In this document: positions 1 through 12,176 of the stretch, one piece after another
Position numbering within the stretch: the stretch's first letter is position 1
Layout: every line of letters starts with the position of its first letter
Assembly: GCA_014526335.1 (NCBI GenBank)
Contig: JACTAT010000040.1
Span: 1,124,119 to 1,188,118, forward strand
DNA length: 64,000 nt
Source of the DNA: Chrysaora quinquecirrha
Lineage: Eukaryota; Cnidaria; Scyphozoa; Semaeostomeae; Pelagiidae
Reading direction: 5' to 3'
Notes under the pieces: generated by a model
The model's input: only the letters and a program-made list of their open reading frames with translations
The model's database searches: none
What the model was told of the DNA's origin: nothing
Position numbers and translations under genes: made by a program

Positions 1-241
1 CTTAGCAATTCCTTAACTTCTTACTTTGTGATTCTTAAAAACAACCAATGGTCAAGGAAATATAGCTGATAAAGGTGTCATAAGACGAGTAGAAATGAAT
101 ACTGATTGAAAACCATTGGCGTTAAGTATTGCTTGCTCTGTTAATTCAAAACTTCATCTTTTTAATCGAAATGCTAGGTTAAGGAAAACGTCAGATTCCT
201 TAGTAGTCTCCGGTCCAGTACTAGAAATTCCTTAAGTTTTT

Positions 242-300
242 GCCTAACCGAGTACTACCTTCCTTATAAAGCACTTCCTTATTAAAAAAAAATGCGTGTA
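242..300. mobile_element. Right end of a TA-flanked MITE, AAGGAA sub-type (truncated at window edge)
   Basis: The terminus ACTTCCTTATTAAAAAAAAATGCGTGTA ends in TA and matches the right end of the complete copy at 1612-2021. Upstream, CCTTAA/AAGGAA motifs recur from base 8 onward, so the copy probably begins before the window. Confidence 0.55.
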
Positions 301-1146
301 CAGCCAGCCAATGTTGTTTGTTGAACCAAGCCGATACCCCGATGCCCGATACATTGCTGATACTTACAGGCATACACTTTTTTACTAGCAACTGTTAACT
401 TGTTGAATCTTTTGGTTGGGAAAGCTTTCTTTATTCAGTACATCATCATTGCAAACTAGTCAATTACATTGAAGAATAAGACAAGAGCCTAAAAAGAGTT
501 TTTATGTGTTTAAAGTGCGTTTTTCAGACTGACTGCTGGTTTTTTGTATCCAATTCAAACATTTCATTTTAATTCTCGTATACTGTACAGACTGCTAACC
601 AGCTACATACACATCATATACTTGACACATCATCTTTTCATCTACTTAGCTACACAACACAGAGGGTCGTCCACGTTAATAACAAACACGCAACTGTTAA
701 ATCAAGCTATAGGGACAGTTTCAAAAGAAGAAGTTGAATGTTTCTGTAAGCATGTTTCCCATAATTGTGGGATGAAGGTTTAGTTTCGTTTAAGTTGTTA
801 TCCTGTGTTTTGTTTGAGTTTAAAAGGGTTTAAAACGATATTTTGCTTGGATTGACGATTCCTGGTAGCGCTATAAGAGATTGTTTATTGATTCATTGGT
901 AGCCAATCCTGTTAGAACTGGCTCCATCTTGCAGCCCTGGCATGAGTATGAGATGCATTCATAATGAGTTAATGACTTAAACATTCTTGATGAGCACAAA
1001 ATACAAAAAAACGACCATCGCAATAAATGCTTCTTCAAAGAAACATTTTTTAACAACTTGCGCCTTGCAGACTTGCAATATTGCTGAATATGTTGTGCAT
1101 TGTCCAGTCCAACGTTTAGTGCAAGACCAAGTCCATTGTCAAAACT

Positions 1147-1391
1147 AAGGTCCTGCTTAAACGATCAAACATTGTTTGGCAAACATTTGAAATTTGATTT
1201 TCCATTATCAAACAACATTTTTTACCGCTTTGCCACATCCGAAAACATTTCGAATACACCAAACTACAAATTTTGCTTATTTTGGCTTTTCAAGCGATGT
1301 TTTGCGACGTGCCAAACGTGAAACATTGCTTCAATAAGAACCTTAGAAATGTTTGACAAACAATGTTTGTTTGTTTGGCTTCAGCCTTTGC
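1147..1391. mobile_element. CAAACATTG-family MITE, copy 1
   Basis: About 245 bp with inverted ends (ACGATCAAACATTGTTTGGC at the left, a decayed complement at the right) and repeated CAAACATTTG motifs inside. It is the same family as the copies near 17341, 18650, 33569, 34372, 50248, 50893 and 57161. It has no coding capacity. Confidence 0.65.
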
Positions 1392-1611
1392 CGTGTCTTA
1401 TGTGAGTATTTGTCACGAATCTTGCGTCTCATTTCTAAGAGAAGATTGAATCTCTCTTGGGCAGTCGCATTGAGCTGTGTGTCTTTGGCATTTGGAAGCG
1501 AATCGTAGCCATCAAATTAAGCGGAAATGACCATTAGCTTCTGTTATCTGAGTGGATGTAGCTCTGTACGTCAGACAATGGGCAGACATTCCTTAAAACC
1601 TTTTTGTAGGA

Positions 1612-2021
1612 TACACGCTTTTTTTTTTATAAGGAACCACTTTATAAGGAACCTACATGTAGAAGGCCCGAAAATTTAACGAACTTATACTACTTAAGAG
1701 AAAATCATTAAGGAACTTTTGAATGTTGAATACCTTTATCACTGCAAATAATCAATAATTAGAAATCCGGTTCCATTCATTTGCAGTCGAAACTCACATA
1801 AATTGTATGTTAAGCATGTATCCAATGTTTCTTTGAATAGTCTCGAGCAATGCTTACATGCAAATGTCTCTCTCTTATTGTTAAGACCACTGTATGTGCA
1901 GTTAAAATTAAGGAACTATAAAGGAACTTTTGGAACTACAATTGCCTCAAAAGAGGCCCAAAAATAAGGAACTTTAAGAACTAGCCCTTGAGGTAGGTTC
2001 CTTATAAAAAAAAAGCGTGTA
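1612..2021. mobile_element. Complete TA-flanked MITE, AAGGAAC sub-type
   Basis: The termini TACACGCTTTTTTTTT and its complement AAAAAAAAAGCGTGTA are inverted and both end in TA, the duplication expected for Tc1/mariner-type insertion. The heptamer AAGGAAC or its complement recurs about eight times inside. It is about 410 bp and non-coding, downstream of (beyond the intron donor of) RPLP2 exon 1. Confidence 0.7.
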
Positions 2022-2844
2022 CCTGCACTTAACAGGGGAAAAACACAAGAAGGCAATATAGAAAATGGTCAATTTTATCTGATTTATTATGTTTCTGGCA
2101 GATACAATGACTTCATATTCCATATAGTCTTGAAGATCTGCTATACATGCTTTTTATTTAATAAAGAACCTAGCTCAAGGTCTAATCCTTAAAAGTTCCA
2201 TTTTTGAACCTCTTTTGATGAAATTGTAGAACCAAAAGTTCCTTATAGTTTCTTAATCTTAACTGCATATTTTGTGCCACAACTATTATAAAGAGATACT
2301 CTAATAAAGCAAGCAAAGCTGGAAATTACTCATTGATACATGCGTATTATACTATTTATAAGAGTTTTCAATGCAAATGAATGGAGCCAGCTCCTTTATT
2401 CTTGCTGTTTATAAACAAAATTGAAATGTTCCTTGGCATTTCTTTCTTTAGTAGCATAAGTTCTTTAAATGTTCAAAGAACAATTTAAGTCCTTTGCTAA
2501 ATAAATGTATTGAGAAATATTACAGTAATAAATTGTCTGAATGAAAATAAATTTTTAAGGTATTTTGACATCTAAGCAGCAATTTTGTACGCTTTGCAAC
2601 AAACAGCTGTTTGACAAGCATTTACCAAAAACAGCATTAGACTGTTCTGCAAAATGAGATGGATTTCGGGGCACTCTACAACAATGTATCAAAATATTCA
2701 TTGAAATATTGAAAGAATCACTGAAAACATCATTACAGATGCCAACTTTTGCAGAATCATCCATACCTTCCTGATGTGTGCACAGCATCAACAAATGCTT
2801 ATTCAAAACAAAAGAGGAACATTTCTTTTCAAAACAAGATTTAC

Positions 2845-3003
2845 CTCATCAATGTTCTTTCCTTCCAAATTTTTGCAAACAAGGCTGGCTCTTTCCTCAT
2901 CATAACCAACACCAACACTCTCAATTATTTTCTTCAGATCTGATGTAGAAGGGCTGGATTTTCCTCCAAGGACAGCTAAGAGGTAGGCGGCCACGTAACG
3001 CAT
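2845..3003 (-). CDS. RPLP2: 60S acidic ribosomal protein P2, first coding exon (partial gene)
   Basis: P2 pairs with P1 on the ribosomal stalk and recruits translation GTPases. This exon encodes 53 residues starting MRYVAAYLLAVLGG and ending EGKNIDE, which matches the conserved N-terminal dimerisation domain of eukaryotic P2 (usual length about 115 aa). It ends at a clean donor (GAG|gtaaat, gt at 2844-2843). The ATG at 3003 lies three bases inside an exon that follows a good acceptor (ttatttttag|AA ATG), so there is an intron in the 5' UTR, as is common for ribosomal protein genes. The hinge and the acidic C-terminal tail ending in GFGLFD were searched for by eye between 1 and 2840 on the minus strand and not found. 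The remaining exons are therefore probably beyond the left edge. A processed pseudogene is unlikely because introns are present. Confidence 0.88.
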
Positions 3004-3436
3004 TTCTAAAAATAACATTAAATTTGAAATTAATAAATGGGGTCAAAATGAGCTCTGGGGTTTTCATAATCCAAAACCTTATCATTCCTGTTTTGTACTG
3101 TGTGACCACCAGTTCATACTCTGTGTGAAGTTTGTTATTCAATTTGTCTTTAGACTTTATACAATGCAGTTGGCAAGCAAGAGTTCCAGAAAAAATTTGG
3201 CCCTTTAATGAGATAATTGAATTCTCTGGAGAATGCACTTTTGTTTGGATTGGCCATAGTCTATTCCAACCAAGAGACATCTAACAGACTATCGTCTGCA
3301 AGTAAAAAGACAAACCTTATAATAATCTGCGCACAAACTGAGAACAAAGTGAAGGTCACACAGTCTCTTCCCTCCTTCCAAATTCCACGATGAACATTTG
3401 GATATCAGGACTGGACTGGTTGGTAGGGTAATCTTA

Positions 3437-3585
3437 GGTGTCAAATAAACGTCCTCCCCCATTTATTAATTTTGAGCTTTTCCCCCACCCCCAGACCTTA
3501 TTAGCACCCCTGTTTTTTAAATTTTCAAAAAATTCCCCACTCCCTCGTTTATTTGGACCTCCCCCCTTTTCTTTTATTTGGCACC
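3437..3585. mobile_element. 149-bp TTA-flanked MITE in the RPLP2 5' intron
   Basis: The ends GGTGTCAAATAAA and TTTATTTGGCACC form a 13-bp inverted repeat with one mismatch. The element is flanked on both sides by TTA (3434-3436 and 3586-3588). A 3-bp TTA duplication is typical of PIF/Harbinger elements. The interior is pyrimidine-rich (runs of C and T) and non-coding. Confidence 0.65.
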
Positions 3586-3908
3586 TTAGACAGAATACGG
3601 TTCCACTTCCAGAAGATTGTTTGACATTTTGAAAATTATACGTTGTCTGATTTTTTAGCTTTAGGATGAATATTTCATAACAGTGCAGTAATATGTATCT
3701 AGTGTGCCCAAAGACTAAACTATGCACAATTTGTCTTTCTGAGGCCACTTTGAGGGAAGGACACTGGACAGTTTCAGGCTAGGCCGGTCGATCGAACTTT
3801 GATTTTGAAGAACATAGGCATTTCATTCACACCTCAGTGACAGTATTTCTTGTCAAATGGCGATCAGAAGTAAAGTTCGTGTTTGAAAAATTTACCTGGT
3901 TAACTTAC

Positions 3909-4005
3909 TTTTAAGTCGAATTAGACACGAAACAATGTGCACGCCAAATTATGCAGTTTTCCGTAATTCACAACCGTGAACACTGAATTTTCAAGAGAAA
4001 GAAGG
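3909..4005 (-). promoter_or_regulatory. RPLP2: Probable RPLP2 5' UTR exon with a TOP-like pyrimidine start
   Basis: Read on the minus strand, a pyrimidine run (CCTTCTTTCTCTT) begins near 4005. It resembles the 5' terminal oligopyrimidine tract that marks transcription starts of ribosomal protein genes and couples their translation to growth signalling. About 95 bases later the sequence TTAAAA|gtaagt is a strong donor (gt at 3908-3907). It pairs naturally with the acceptor just before the RPLP2 ATG at 3003. The exon is inferred from these signals only. Confidence 0.45.
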
Positions 4006-4104
4006 CTCGAGTCGCGTGGTGATGGTGAAATTCTTTGCGATTCGGTTCCAGTCTTTTTAGCGTGCTGCCTGTTCCCAGTCCTCCTCTGAACTTGGTAATC
4101 AAAG
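4006..4104. promoter_or_regulatory. Probable bidirectional promoter between RPLP2 and MED21
   Basis: Only about 100 bases separate the TOP-like start of RPLP2 (minus) from the MED21 start codon (plus, 4105). The stretch is locally richer in G+C than its surroundings and has no TATA box in either direction. A shared, housekeeping-type divergent promoter is the simplest reading. No transcription data are available here. Confidence 0.45.
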
Positions 4105-6228
4105 ATGGCTGACAGATTGACACAGTTGCAAGATGCAGTAAACCAGGTTTATATCCGAAATATTTGTCAATATTTGCTGTTGGTGATGTTATTTGACCTA
4201 TCAAAGCATTTTAATTGTTTATTCCTTTCAAGAAATGCATTTTTGCGACGTAAAATCAAACTAAACTCTTATTAGGTACCCTCTCGCTGACTCAATCAAT
4301 ATTATCACCTTTAGGCCTGCTGTCACCCTCACATCAAACACAGGTAAAACTACAGTGAAATAGGCCGCTCTGTGAAATAAGCCGGCCTTATTTCACAGAC
4401 CATTTCACGGCCTATTGCAACCCTTTTTTGCATGTGACATGACATGGACAACCCTCACTTTAGGATTAGGATTTAATTCTTAACTTGATTGGGGGCCCCA
4501 GCAGGGAAAAGATGCTCATTTTTGCTGATGTGTCAGTGACAGTGTGAGCAAGTGAAGATTTGCAACTGCAAGATGCAAGAAAGAAACCTGATAATTTTGA
4601 GGCATGATAAGGTGCCTGTCCAGTGCAAACTGGATTTTTTGTAGTGTGCCAGAGAAGACCTTCTCTTTACAAATTAGGGAAAGCAAGGGACCCTATTGTT
4701 CTTCTATTGTTTTCATCCACACAATTCTCCACACAATTAGCAGAAAATCCAGTTTGGGTACAAGTGAAAAACCATCAAGTCAATAGCCATCGGCAGGACT
4801 TCACTTTCAAGGATGCACAAAAGAATGTTTTAAATCATCGCTGCTAGTGAAAACATGTATTCCAACCAGGAATGGGGGGGGGGGGGAGGAGGAACATCCA
4901 TCCAGCATCAGGGAAACTACTAATTACCCAAGGAGGTATATGCAAGTTTGAATACAAAACTAAGTAAATAAAGGATGTGCAAGGATAACATATTGTTTTA
5001 TTATTTGACTATCTTTACCCTTAAGTTTCTCTGTCTGTTTTAATTATAGCTTGCTGATCATTTTTGCAACAGTGTTGGTGTCATCCAGAATACAGCTGCA
5101 GAATCATTGCAAGAATCAAAAACAGGTACCTCAAAATTCAAAAAATAGTTTATTTCGTTGTAAAATGTACTACCTATATTATATATATATTTGAAGTTGT
5201 TTTGGTGTAGAGTTACATAAAGATGTATGAAGGTGTGTGATGATGCAAATTGTTGTATGAAGATTCGTTTTGATGCAAAAAGATGTATGCCGTTAAATGA
5301 AGGTGCAAAACAATGCATGAAAATGTATGAAGCTACATGAAAATGCATAAAAATACTTGGTGATGCAAAACTATATGTAAAGATGTATGAAAATATATAA
5401 AAATGTGCATATGAAGATGTTTGAAGACGTTTGGTGATGCAAAAAGATGTATGAAGATATTTGGTGGTGCAAAGACATGCTTGAAGATGTATAAAGGGGC
5501 AAAAAGAGTAGGTAGATGTGCAAAAACTAGTGAGTTAGTGCATCAACGATCCTTGCTCCCACTGCTTCTGTTTCCGTTGTTATTGATGTGTTGTCAGAAA
5601 ATGAGTCCCAACGCAAATCAACATGATTGTGCAAAGAATGGCAGATGAATTTCAGTGGACAAGATGCAAAAGAAAGCCGGGGAGAGATAGACGAGTGGAC
5701 AGTTTTCGCTTAGGAGACATTTTGATTGTTAAAACTTGTGACAAGAAGAACTCTTCCAAGATTGGTGAATTTCAATGAGTTATGCACTGCGTTATGTGAG
5801 AGTTTACTGGAACTTGGATTGAAGGGTAATTTCTAAGCTGTAGATCAGTGAGGACGTATGGCTGTGGAGCATGGGTGATCTGAAACGCCTGGAGAAGAAT
5901 ATCTAATAAAAGGAACGGAAAGGGATATGGTCAGAGAGCCGTTTATGATCAGGTGGACGTGCAAAGTGAAACTGAAAGGCAGGAATAGATCAGAAGACAC
6001 AATGGAGAGACTTGGACTCAAGGACAGCATTGTAGAAGTGAGAAGGGGAAACGCTACAGAGTGGCTAGAGCGCGTTCCAAGGAAGGACGTAGGTGAAGCA
6101 ATAAGAAGCTTTAATTTTGCAGTAGAAAGAAGATGCTTGGAAGGGAAACCTGTTAGAAACGCATTTGTACATGGTAAAAGCTGACCCGGAATGGAGATTT
6201 TGATGATGATAACGATGATGATGATAAC

Positions 6229-6292
<64 letters not shown>

Positions 6293-8341
6293 CTAATGAT
6301 GATGATGATGATGATGACGATGATGGTGGTGGTGCAGAGATAAATATCCTTGATCCTAAAGGCAATATCGCACAGCTTGGGAAAGAAATCCGTTTCCATT
6401 ATTTTGCTCACGGGAATCTAACATGGAAATCTAAAGTCTTATTTGCGGAGAATTAATGATCAATTTGAAGCATGTTTTCCCACCCATTAACCTCTGTGTT
6501 GATTCCCCCTTTTCTGAACCAATTATTACTAATAAATCAATCTATAACCATGATATTATAGCTGAATATATGAATATACATACATCTGTATTCATTTACA
6601 GATGGCAGTGGTGGAAGACAACAAGATGTACCTCAAGAGAGTAAGTGACAGATAACTGAATATTGCAAATTTTCATTAAGACTATTGCGTTGCCTTCTGT
6701 TATATTGTATTATATTCTGTTCTGGTATGGTCTTCTGTGTGTGATGTTTTCTTGGAGATAACAAGGATCTTTTGTTAATGTTGCTTGTTCATTTCTTGAT
6801 TATTATGGTTTGATCAAGGTAATGCCAGAAACATCGTTAAAATTGGTCTATTTTTTGTACTGAATGCTTTATGAAATTTCCTGGATTTCTTATTCGATAG
6901 ATCACATCCCTCTGTTTGCTTCTCTGATAACACGTACTGCCAAAGACATTGATTTTTTGATTGATGCTCTGCCAAGCAACCAGTGCACTAGTGAACTACA
7001 GGTAACATATCAAAATAGTTTCAAAAAAGCCTTTATCTGCAACATCAAAATATGCTCAAGGAGATGTTCTGTATTACACATAACAAATCTAATTTCTAAT
7101 AGCTGAATATAATGCATTTTAAGGTACTGAATACTAATACTCGTAGGTGGTGCAGATTTTTAACAGATGTTATGACGTTAGTGTTAGAAACAAGGCCAAT
7201 ATGTACTTGCGCCGTCTCATTCGATATAAGCACAGCTGGAGCTGAATATTAGATTTATTAATTCCTCCCACTCTTTCGGAAACAGCTTCTTTAAACTAGA
7301 ACAACATAGTTGCTGTTTCCCCTGTAGTTGGAGCGGGGTGGTGGAGTGTGGAGGAGCGTAGACAACGACGAATGTAATCAGTCTAGATGAGTATCAACAT
7401 TAGGCAATGTTTCGGAAAACTCTCAAACACTTTTATGGTTAACATAAAAAAAGGCTACTATCGTGACGTGTCCAGACGAAGAAAAATTATGCGAGCGAAT
7501 CAGAAATTCCAGCAAAAAATGTTTACATTTGAGCTTTGATTTCAGAGCAAAAGTCTCTACAAACTTGAACAAGAAAACAGAGAAGCTGGAGAGAAGTTGA
7601 AGCAGGCAATTGAAGAAGGAGGTGAGAATATTTTGGCTTTGGCACGAAACCTTAAGGAATAAACTTTCGGGGTATATCCTTATGCATTCTTTAATGTAGT
7701 CTGGTCAGATTATTATATTTTCACATCTATCTAGATTATCCTCCTAAATTTGGTGACCTCCGTATTTTGCCATTTCTCAGCAACCAATAACTATACGCTT
7801 CGCCTGACCTGTCTATTCCATTTCGGAATACCCATGTTACAGTATCCGTCATTTTTTATAATTTGTAATTCTTTGTAACTACTTACATTTTTATAAACCT
7901 TGTAGCTATGTAATGTCAATTTCTTGGCTCTGTACAAGAATGATAGATTGATACGGGGACCATCAAATTCAACCACAGGGATGATTAGGGACGATTTAGG
8001 GACGACACACAGAGTTGATACTAAATCAGTAACAAAAACCATTTATCCACAAAGTTTTGGGACAAATGAGGGACAACTTAATGTTAAAATAGAGACAATT
8101 ATGATTTAGGGCTTTTTCCTAAAATTTAAGATCGATTGGTTTTGCATTGCGTCGCTACATATACTCCCTGACAGGGGATAGGGCTCCCTAAACAAACGGA
8201 GGGCAAATAGGGCAAAGCTTCTAAGTCAAATTTTGACAGGATATTATTTAATTTCTAGAAAAACTGCTTGCAGAGATCCAGAGTGCGTTAGCAGAAATTT
8301 CTGAGTCACTGTTACACAGTAAATCGATAAAAAGAGATTAA
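4105..8341 (+). CDS. MED21: Mediator complex subunit 21, six exons, complete
   Basis: MED21 is a small helical subunit of the Mediator middle module; it pairs with MED7 and links activators to RNA polymerase II. Exons: 4105-4146, 5050-5125, 6602-6640, 6901-7001, 7546-7621 and 8259-8341. They join to 417 nt in one frame (138 aa; human 144 aa). The N-terminus [20 protein letters not shown] and the block [17 protein letters not shown] are hallmark MED21 sequence. The C-terminal half ([18 protein letters not shown], then [15 protein letters not shown]) is the predicted coiled coil. Third exon is short (39 nt) and encodes a Gly/Gln-rich linker that is variable in the family. All introns are GT-AG; the first donor (gtttat) is weak. 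The gene is divergent from RPLP2, and its second intron (5126-6601) carries a LINE fragment and a GAT microsatellite. Confidence 0.93.
5215..5520 (+). repeat. Degenerate GATGYATGAA / GATGCAAAA minisatellite
   Basis: About 300 bp made of imperfect 10-12 base units such as GATGTATGAA and GATGCAAAAA, inside MED21 intron 2. Units drift too much to give one period by eye. Confidence 0.6.
5840..6190 (+). pseudogene. LINE reverse-transcriptase C-terminal fragment
   Basis: The open stretch encodes [19 protein letters not shown], then [14 protein letters not shown], which resembles the conserved region just after the reverse transcriptase of non-LTR retrotransposons (the RWMCGVSLKDR...RRGRLRWFGHVER type). 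The usual WFGHV segment is broken here and the reading frame is interrupted upstream (before 5927), so this is a decayed fragment. It lies in MED21 intron 2 and is followed directly by a GAT microsatellite, which may have grown from its tail. The clade cannot be assigned. Confidence 0.55.
6198..6335 (+). repeat. (GAT)n microsatellite
   Basis: About 135 bp of nearly uninterrupted GAT units with occasional AAC and GCTAAT interruptions, in MED21 intron 2. Reading frames across it (poly-Ser, poly-Ile) are not genes. Confidence 0.95.
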
Positions 8342-8438
8342 CAGCTTTGATATAATCGATGGTAAGTCTTTTGGTACCGGCTTCAGTTTCGTAATGCCTA
8401 GATTTTGTATAATGATGTGCTTTGCGACATGCCTTTTA

Positions 8439-8950
8439 GACCCTGTTCACACGAGAGAAGCTTGATCGGTTCTCATTCTTCTCCAATTCGTTTACATGAG
8501 GAGAGCTGAATCGGCTCTATTTCGAACAAGAAATACATGACTACTGTATTTTTTGAATTGACACATGCGTTACACTTCTGTCTACATTTCTTGCTATGGA
8601 ATTGCTTAAAATTTGTTCATTTTATCACTGCGGCATCTTGTTGTTGTCTAAGTCAGAAAATACTATTTGCCCTCTAAAAGTAATGTTTTCTGGTTGGCTT
8701 TGCTCACTCACTTGAGGGCGCTTTATGTCCTTATCAATTTAGATCCGACTCAAGGCGTTTATGCGATATCTACTGTTCACAGAGCCAGAGACGGGCTTGC
8801 TCTACTTCTCAAAAGATCCAGAACTACCTTTGAACCGAGTCATGAACGGTACGGATCGAGAAGATCCCATGTAGGCGAAAGACTTTTCGAGTCAAAACTC
8901 TCTCTGCACCGGACCAGAACCGATCCAGTTTTTCTAGCGTAAACGGGGAT
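8439..8950. mobile_element. About 510-bp TTA-flanked MITE downstream of MED21
   Basis: The left end GACCCTGTTCACACGAGAGAA and the complement of the right end (ATCCCCGTTTACGCTAGAAAA) are imperfect inverted repeats. TTA lies immediately outside both ends (8436-8438, 8951-8953). Internal motifs around GATCGGTTCT and its complement are repeated. The interior reads open for 91 codons on the plus strand (8667-8942), but the product resembles no family known to me. Confidence 0.55.
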
Positions 8951-11837
8951 TTAGCTAAATGTGGGTTCAATGGATGCAACAGGATATGATGGAACATGGT
9001 AACTCGCAGTGGCTATTTCAATTTCCTTTACCGAAGTACTCTTATTTTGATAACAAGCCTTAAATTCTAGTTTTTCTTAAGAATGTCTTGAAGCATAACC
9101 GAGCAATAAGGGTTGACAGTTATTAGCCTAGAGGAGATCCCCATCTACACTTCATGTTTACAGAGTTCCTTCTCAGCGTTTCTCCTTATGACGAGTCATG
9201 TTAAATTTCTAATATATCTTCGCTAATTAGTTTGGATGTCCGCGGATTTTTCTTAACCGTAGCCGTTGGAAAATATATTGCTCTTTCATCAATAACTTTT
9301 CAGCCGATGATCTCTAGCAAAGCATAAAGCCTGCTAGTACATATCCTAGATAATCTCTTTTTCCTAGATGATCCCAGATGAATATCTTTAGATTCTGAAA
9401 ATGAGCTTTTCAGATCATTTTGCTATTATTAGGATTATTTATCTGTTGGCTTGTGCTATTTTTCAACCAAATATATTTGAAATTATGAATGTTGATGAAG
9501 ACCTGATTATCCTACCTTTGCAAACAGGACCTGCGAAATGTTTGTAAGGCCCCTGGTAAGGCCCTGAGACAAAATTAAGGCGAATGCCCCTGCGACAGAA
9601 GAGACCTACGAACCGAGGGATCTTGGACACTCTCCCACGAAATTTTTTTGACTACCTTATTTAAATGATGTTAGTAGGACAAGGCTAGTGTGATGAACCC
9701 ACCAAAAAAATATAAGAATTGAAATAAAAGCTCCAATTTCCGCTTCAATATCTTCTTATATCTCACAAATCTCTAGAATAAACCTTCCTCAAAAACCAAA
9801 AACTTATCTCCCAACTACGATTACAACTATGCTCAAAGCGCACGTTTCTTATGATAGATCCCAGACTCCTTACATACCAGACTCCTCTACATTAGCTGTG
9901 TTTATAACGATTTAGCTGAAGCCTGTCTTGTAGCTACTTCATGTGCTCTGTGCCATAGACTCCCCAGTTTTTTTCAAGGACTGTTGCAATCAGTGTATCA
10001 GCTACACGTTTAATTTGTAAATTACGCCTTTGTATAGGAACTCGAGGCTGAAAATTCAAACCAATAAAATTAAGGGGCTTTGGGGTACAATCTAGGCCCG
10101 GATGAAAACTAAGAATCACTTTTTTCAAGAACAAAACGGCTTATGCAACCAAATTACCGAATAACAACAAATTTGCCGTCGTACTACATCAAAAAACTCA
10201 ATTTAAATTTTAAGTTAGAAAGCGAAGCAACTTTAAATGAATTTGCTGTTAAAATTAGTATGCAAACATATCTCACCGCAAGAAACATTATAAGGAAATT
10301 TCTGTCTCAAGTTGTTAAAAATTTAGGAACTCCAGCCTCAATTCAGACCAAAAATTCCTTATAAAAAACGTGTACTCAACTATACTTAACTTGTTGGGAA
10401 ACTGCTCGCTAAGGCTAGCTACATATTCCTAAAGAAACTAGTTTGAATTTTGATCTGCGTTTGTTAACAAATATAAGTGCATTGTGTCGTCTTGTATTCA
10501 TCATTAACTTATTCTGTACTTTTCGTCCAGCAGGCATGTGTACAGCTATACAGTACAGCTGGTTCACGATTGGAGAACTCTGATGTGTGAGTTGACTATA
10601 CATAAGACCAGGTATGTCTTTCTGGCTTTAACTTGTCTGTAGTCAATCCGGTGAATTAAAGATGGTCCTTCGTATATATTATTCAGCAGCAATCTCTGGG
10701 AGATACTGAGCATTTCGACGTGATAATGTGCCGTCCACTAGTCTCTGACCAAGGCATACTTGAAGTAAGATACTTTATAATATTGCAAGTCCAGCGCTTA
10801 TAATGGAGATGTGTAGATATACTGCCAGTTGCTCTTAACAAGTCGTGGCCTAAGGGTCTGAAAATATGAAAGAAAAACGTCCCCGTTACTCTGCGTGGAA
10901 TGTTTGCTGATTTGGTTACTCAATCTACAATTATATTAAGACAAGACGGTTTTTCCTCATATTATGAGCTATCTTAGGAAAGAGATGATCATTAACTGGG
11001 AAGATCAATATGGACACTGAATAAGAAATATCACTGTATAAACTCTCGAGTGTAAGCTTTGCGCTTTGTAACATAACAGAAGAACTTGTAAAAAGTAATA
11101 TTTCAAGAGGTTCCCTGCTTCTACATTGTTTTCATGGTTCGTTCATTGATGCTGAGCACTAACTAAAACAAAGCTGCACCAGGCTACACCAGGACGTGAT
11201 GCAGAAACTGCTACCAAACCTGCAGTAAGGGGCGAATTCAATCATCTTTCCTTTGCGAAAATTTGTGCACTTAGCTTTTGTTTTCGCACGGCCATTCCAT
11301 TAGGTTAGTCATAAAATGCCTTTTCAGTTCCAAGAACGGTGAAAGAACTTTCAAAGCCAATGGTCCAAACATTCTTCGCTCCGTTTCATTGTCCTTATGG
11401 ACGAGGTCACTAGAACGCACCACCCTACAGATTACAGTATACTCTTCTCTGCATTACTGGTGAAATACTGAATTCAATCTTCTCTTGAAATAATTTGTCA
11501 TATTCTTTGTGTGTCATGAATTTTTCGACGGCCCACTTCTTTTTGCATGCTGGCTGCCGTTGATGCAGAGGTGGCTAAACATTGCTTTCATTCTGGTCAT
11601 GACTAAAAAGTCTTGGGCTAATTTTTTGAAATTTCTTATTTTGGTTGTTCATATGCCTTTATGCAGAGAAATTAGCTTCTTTAAGACTTGTTAACAGATA
11701 GCTTCTTTAAGACTGGAAAACTGTTGTAGCGACGTTCCAAAAATGACTCAATTTGCTAATACGTATACCAGCAGCCAGCATTGGCTTTGATTCTTCTATT
11801 AAAGCCAATATTCCAAAATGTAGGTTTTTCCAAAAGT
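8951..11837. other. Intergenic sequence with no gene recognised
   Basis: AT-rich DNA between MED21 and the SBSPON-like gene. I see no exon-like conserved frame. The only structure noted is the right end of a TA-flanked MITE near 10374 (CCTTATAAAAAACGTGTA, with AAGGAAC-like motifs from about 10290). Its left end was not identified. Confidence 0.6.
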
Positions 11838-11848
11838 GGCTCACCACA

Positions 11849-11970
11849 AGGGCGCCGGAAGCAATGCAGGGCGGCGGAGGTAGAAGCAACAATTTTAGGG
11901 CAGAACAATAGGAAAATAAAAGAATTTGGCAATTTTTCCGAGCAGCTGCCCCCGTGCTTCCGGCACCCCT
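11849..11970. mobile_element. 122-bp MITE with an 11-bp target-site duplication
   Basis: The ends AGGGCGCCGGAAGC and the complement of GCTTCCGGCACCCCT are inverted repeats of about 14 bp. The element is bounded by a perfect direct repeat GGCTCACCACA (11838-11848 and 11971-11981). An 11-bp duplication points to a Mutator-like (9-11 bp) transposase rather than the TA or TTA types found elsewhere in the window. Confidence 0.7.
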
Positions 11971-11998
11971 GGCTCACCACAATAGATGGGATTCAACC

Positions 11999-12176
11999 GG
12001 CTACACACTGCGACATTACTGGCGACAAGTAAAAATGTCGCGAAAAGTTCGACCAAAGCAATGTTCTGCGACCGTATTCGCTAAGGTCGCAGAATATTTT
12101 GTTAAAAATCTATCCCTGGCTACACGAACATGTTCTGTCGCCATTTCAAGCAAAAAGTCGCATGTGTAACCGTGGC
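11999..12176. mobile_element. GGYTACACA-terminated MITE
   Basis: The ends GGCTACACACTGCGAC and the complement of GTCGCATGTGTAACC are about 16-bp inverted repeats with internal GTCGC motifs. TTA follows the right end. The termini resemble those of the larger element at 57305-57859. Confidence 0.5.

Noticed and set aside
2555..2806. Second exon of RPLP2
   Set aside because: The frame does not encode the Ala/Gly-rich hinge or acidic tail of P2, and no matching acceptor was found.
5845..6411. 188-codon minus-strand frame rich in Ile
   Set aside because: It is produced by the GAT microsatellite read in antisense and overlaps the LINE fragment.
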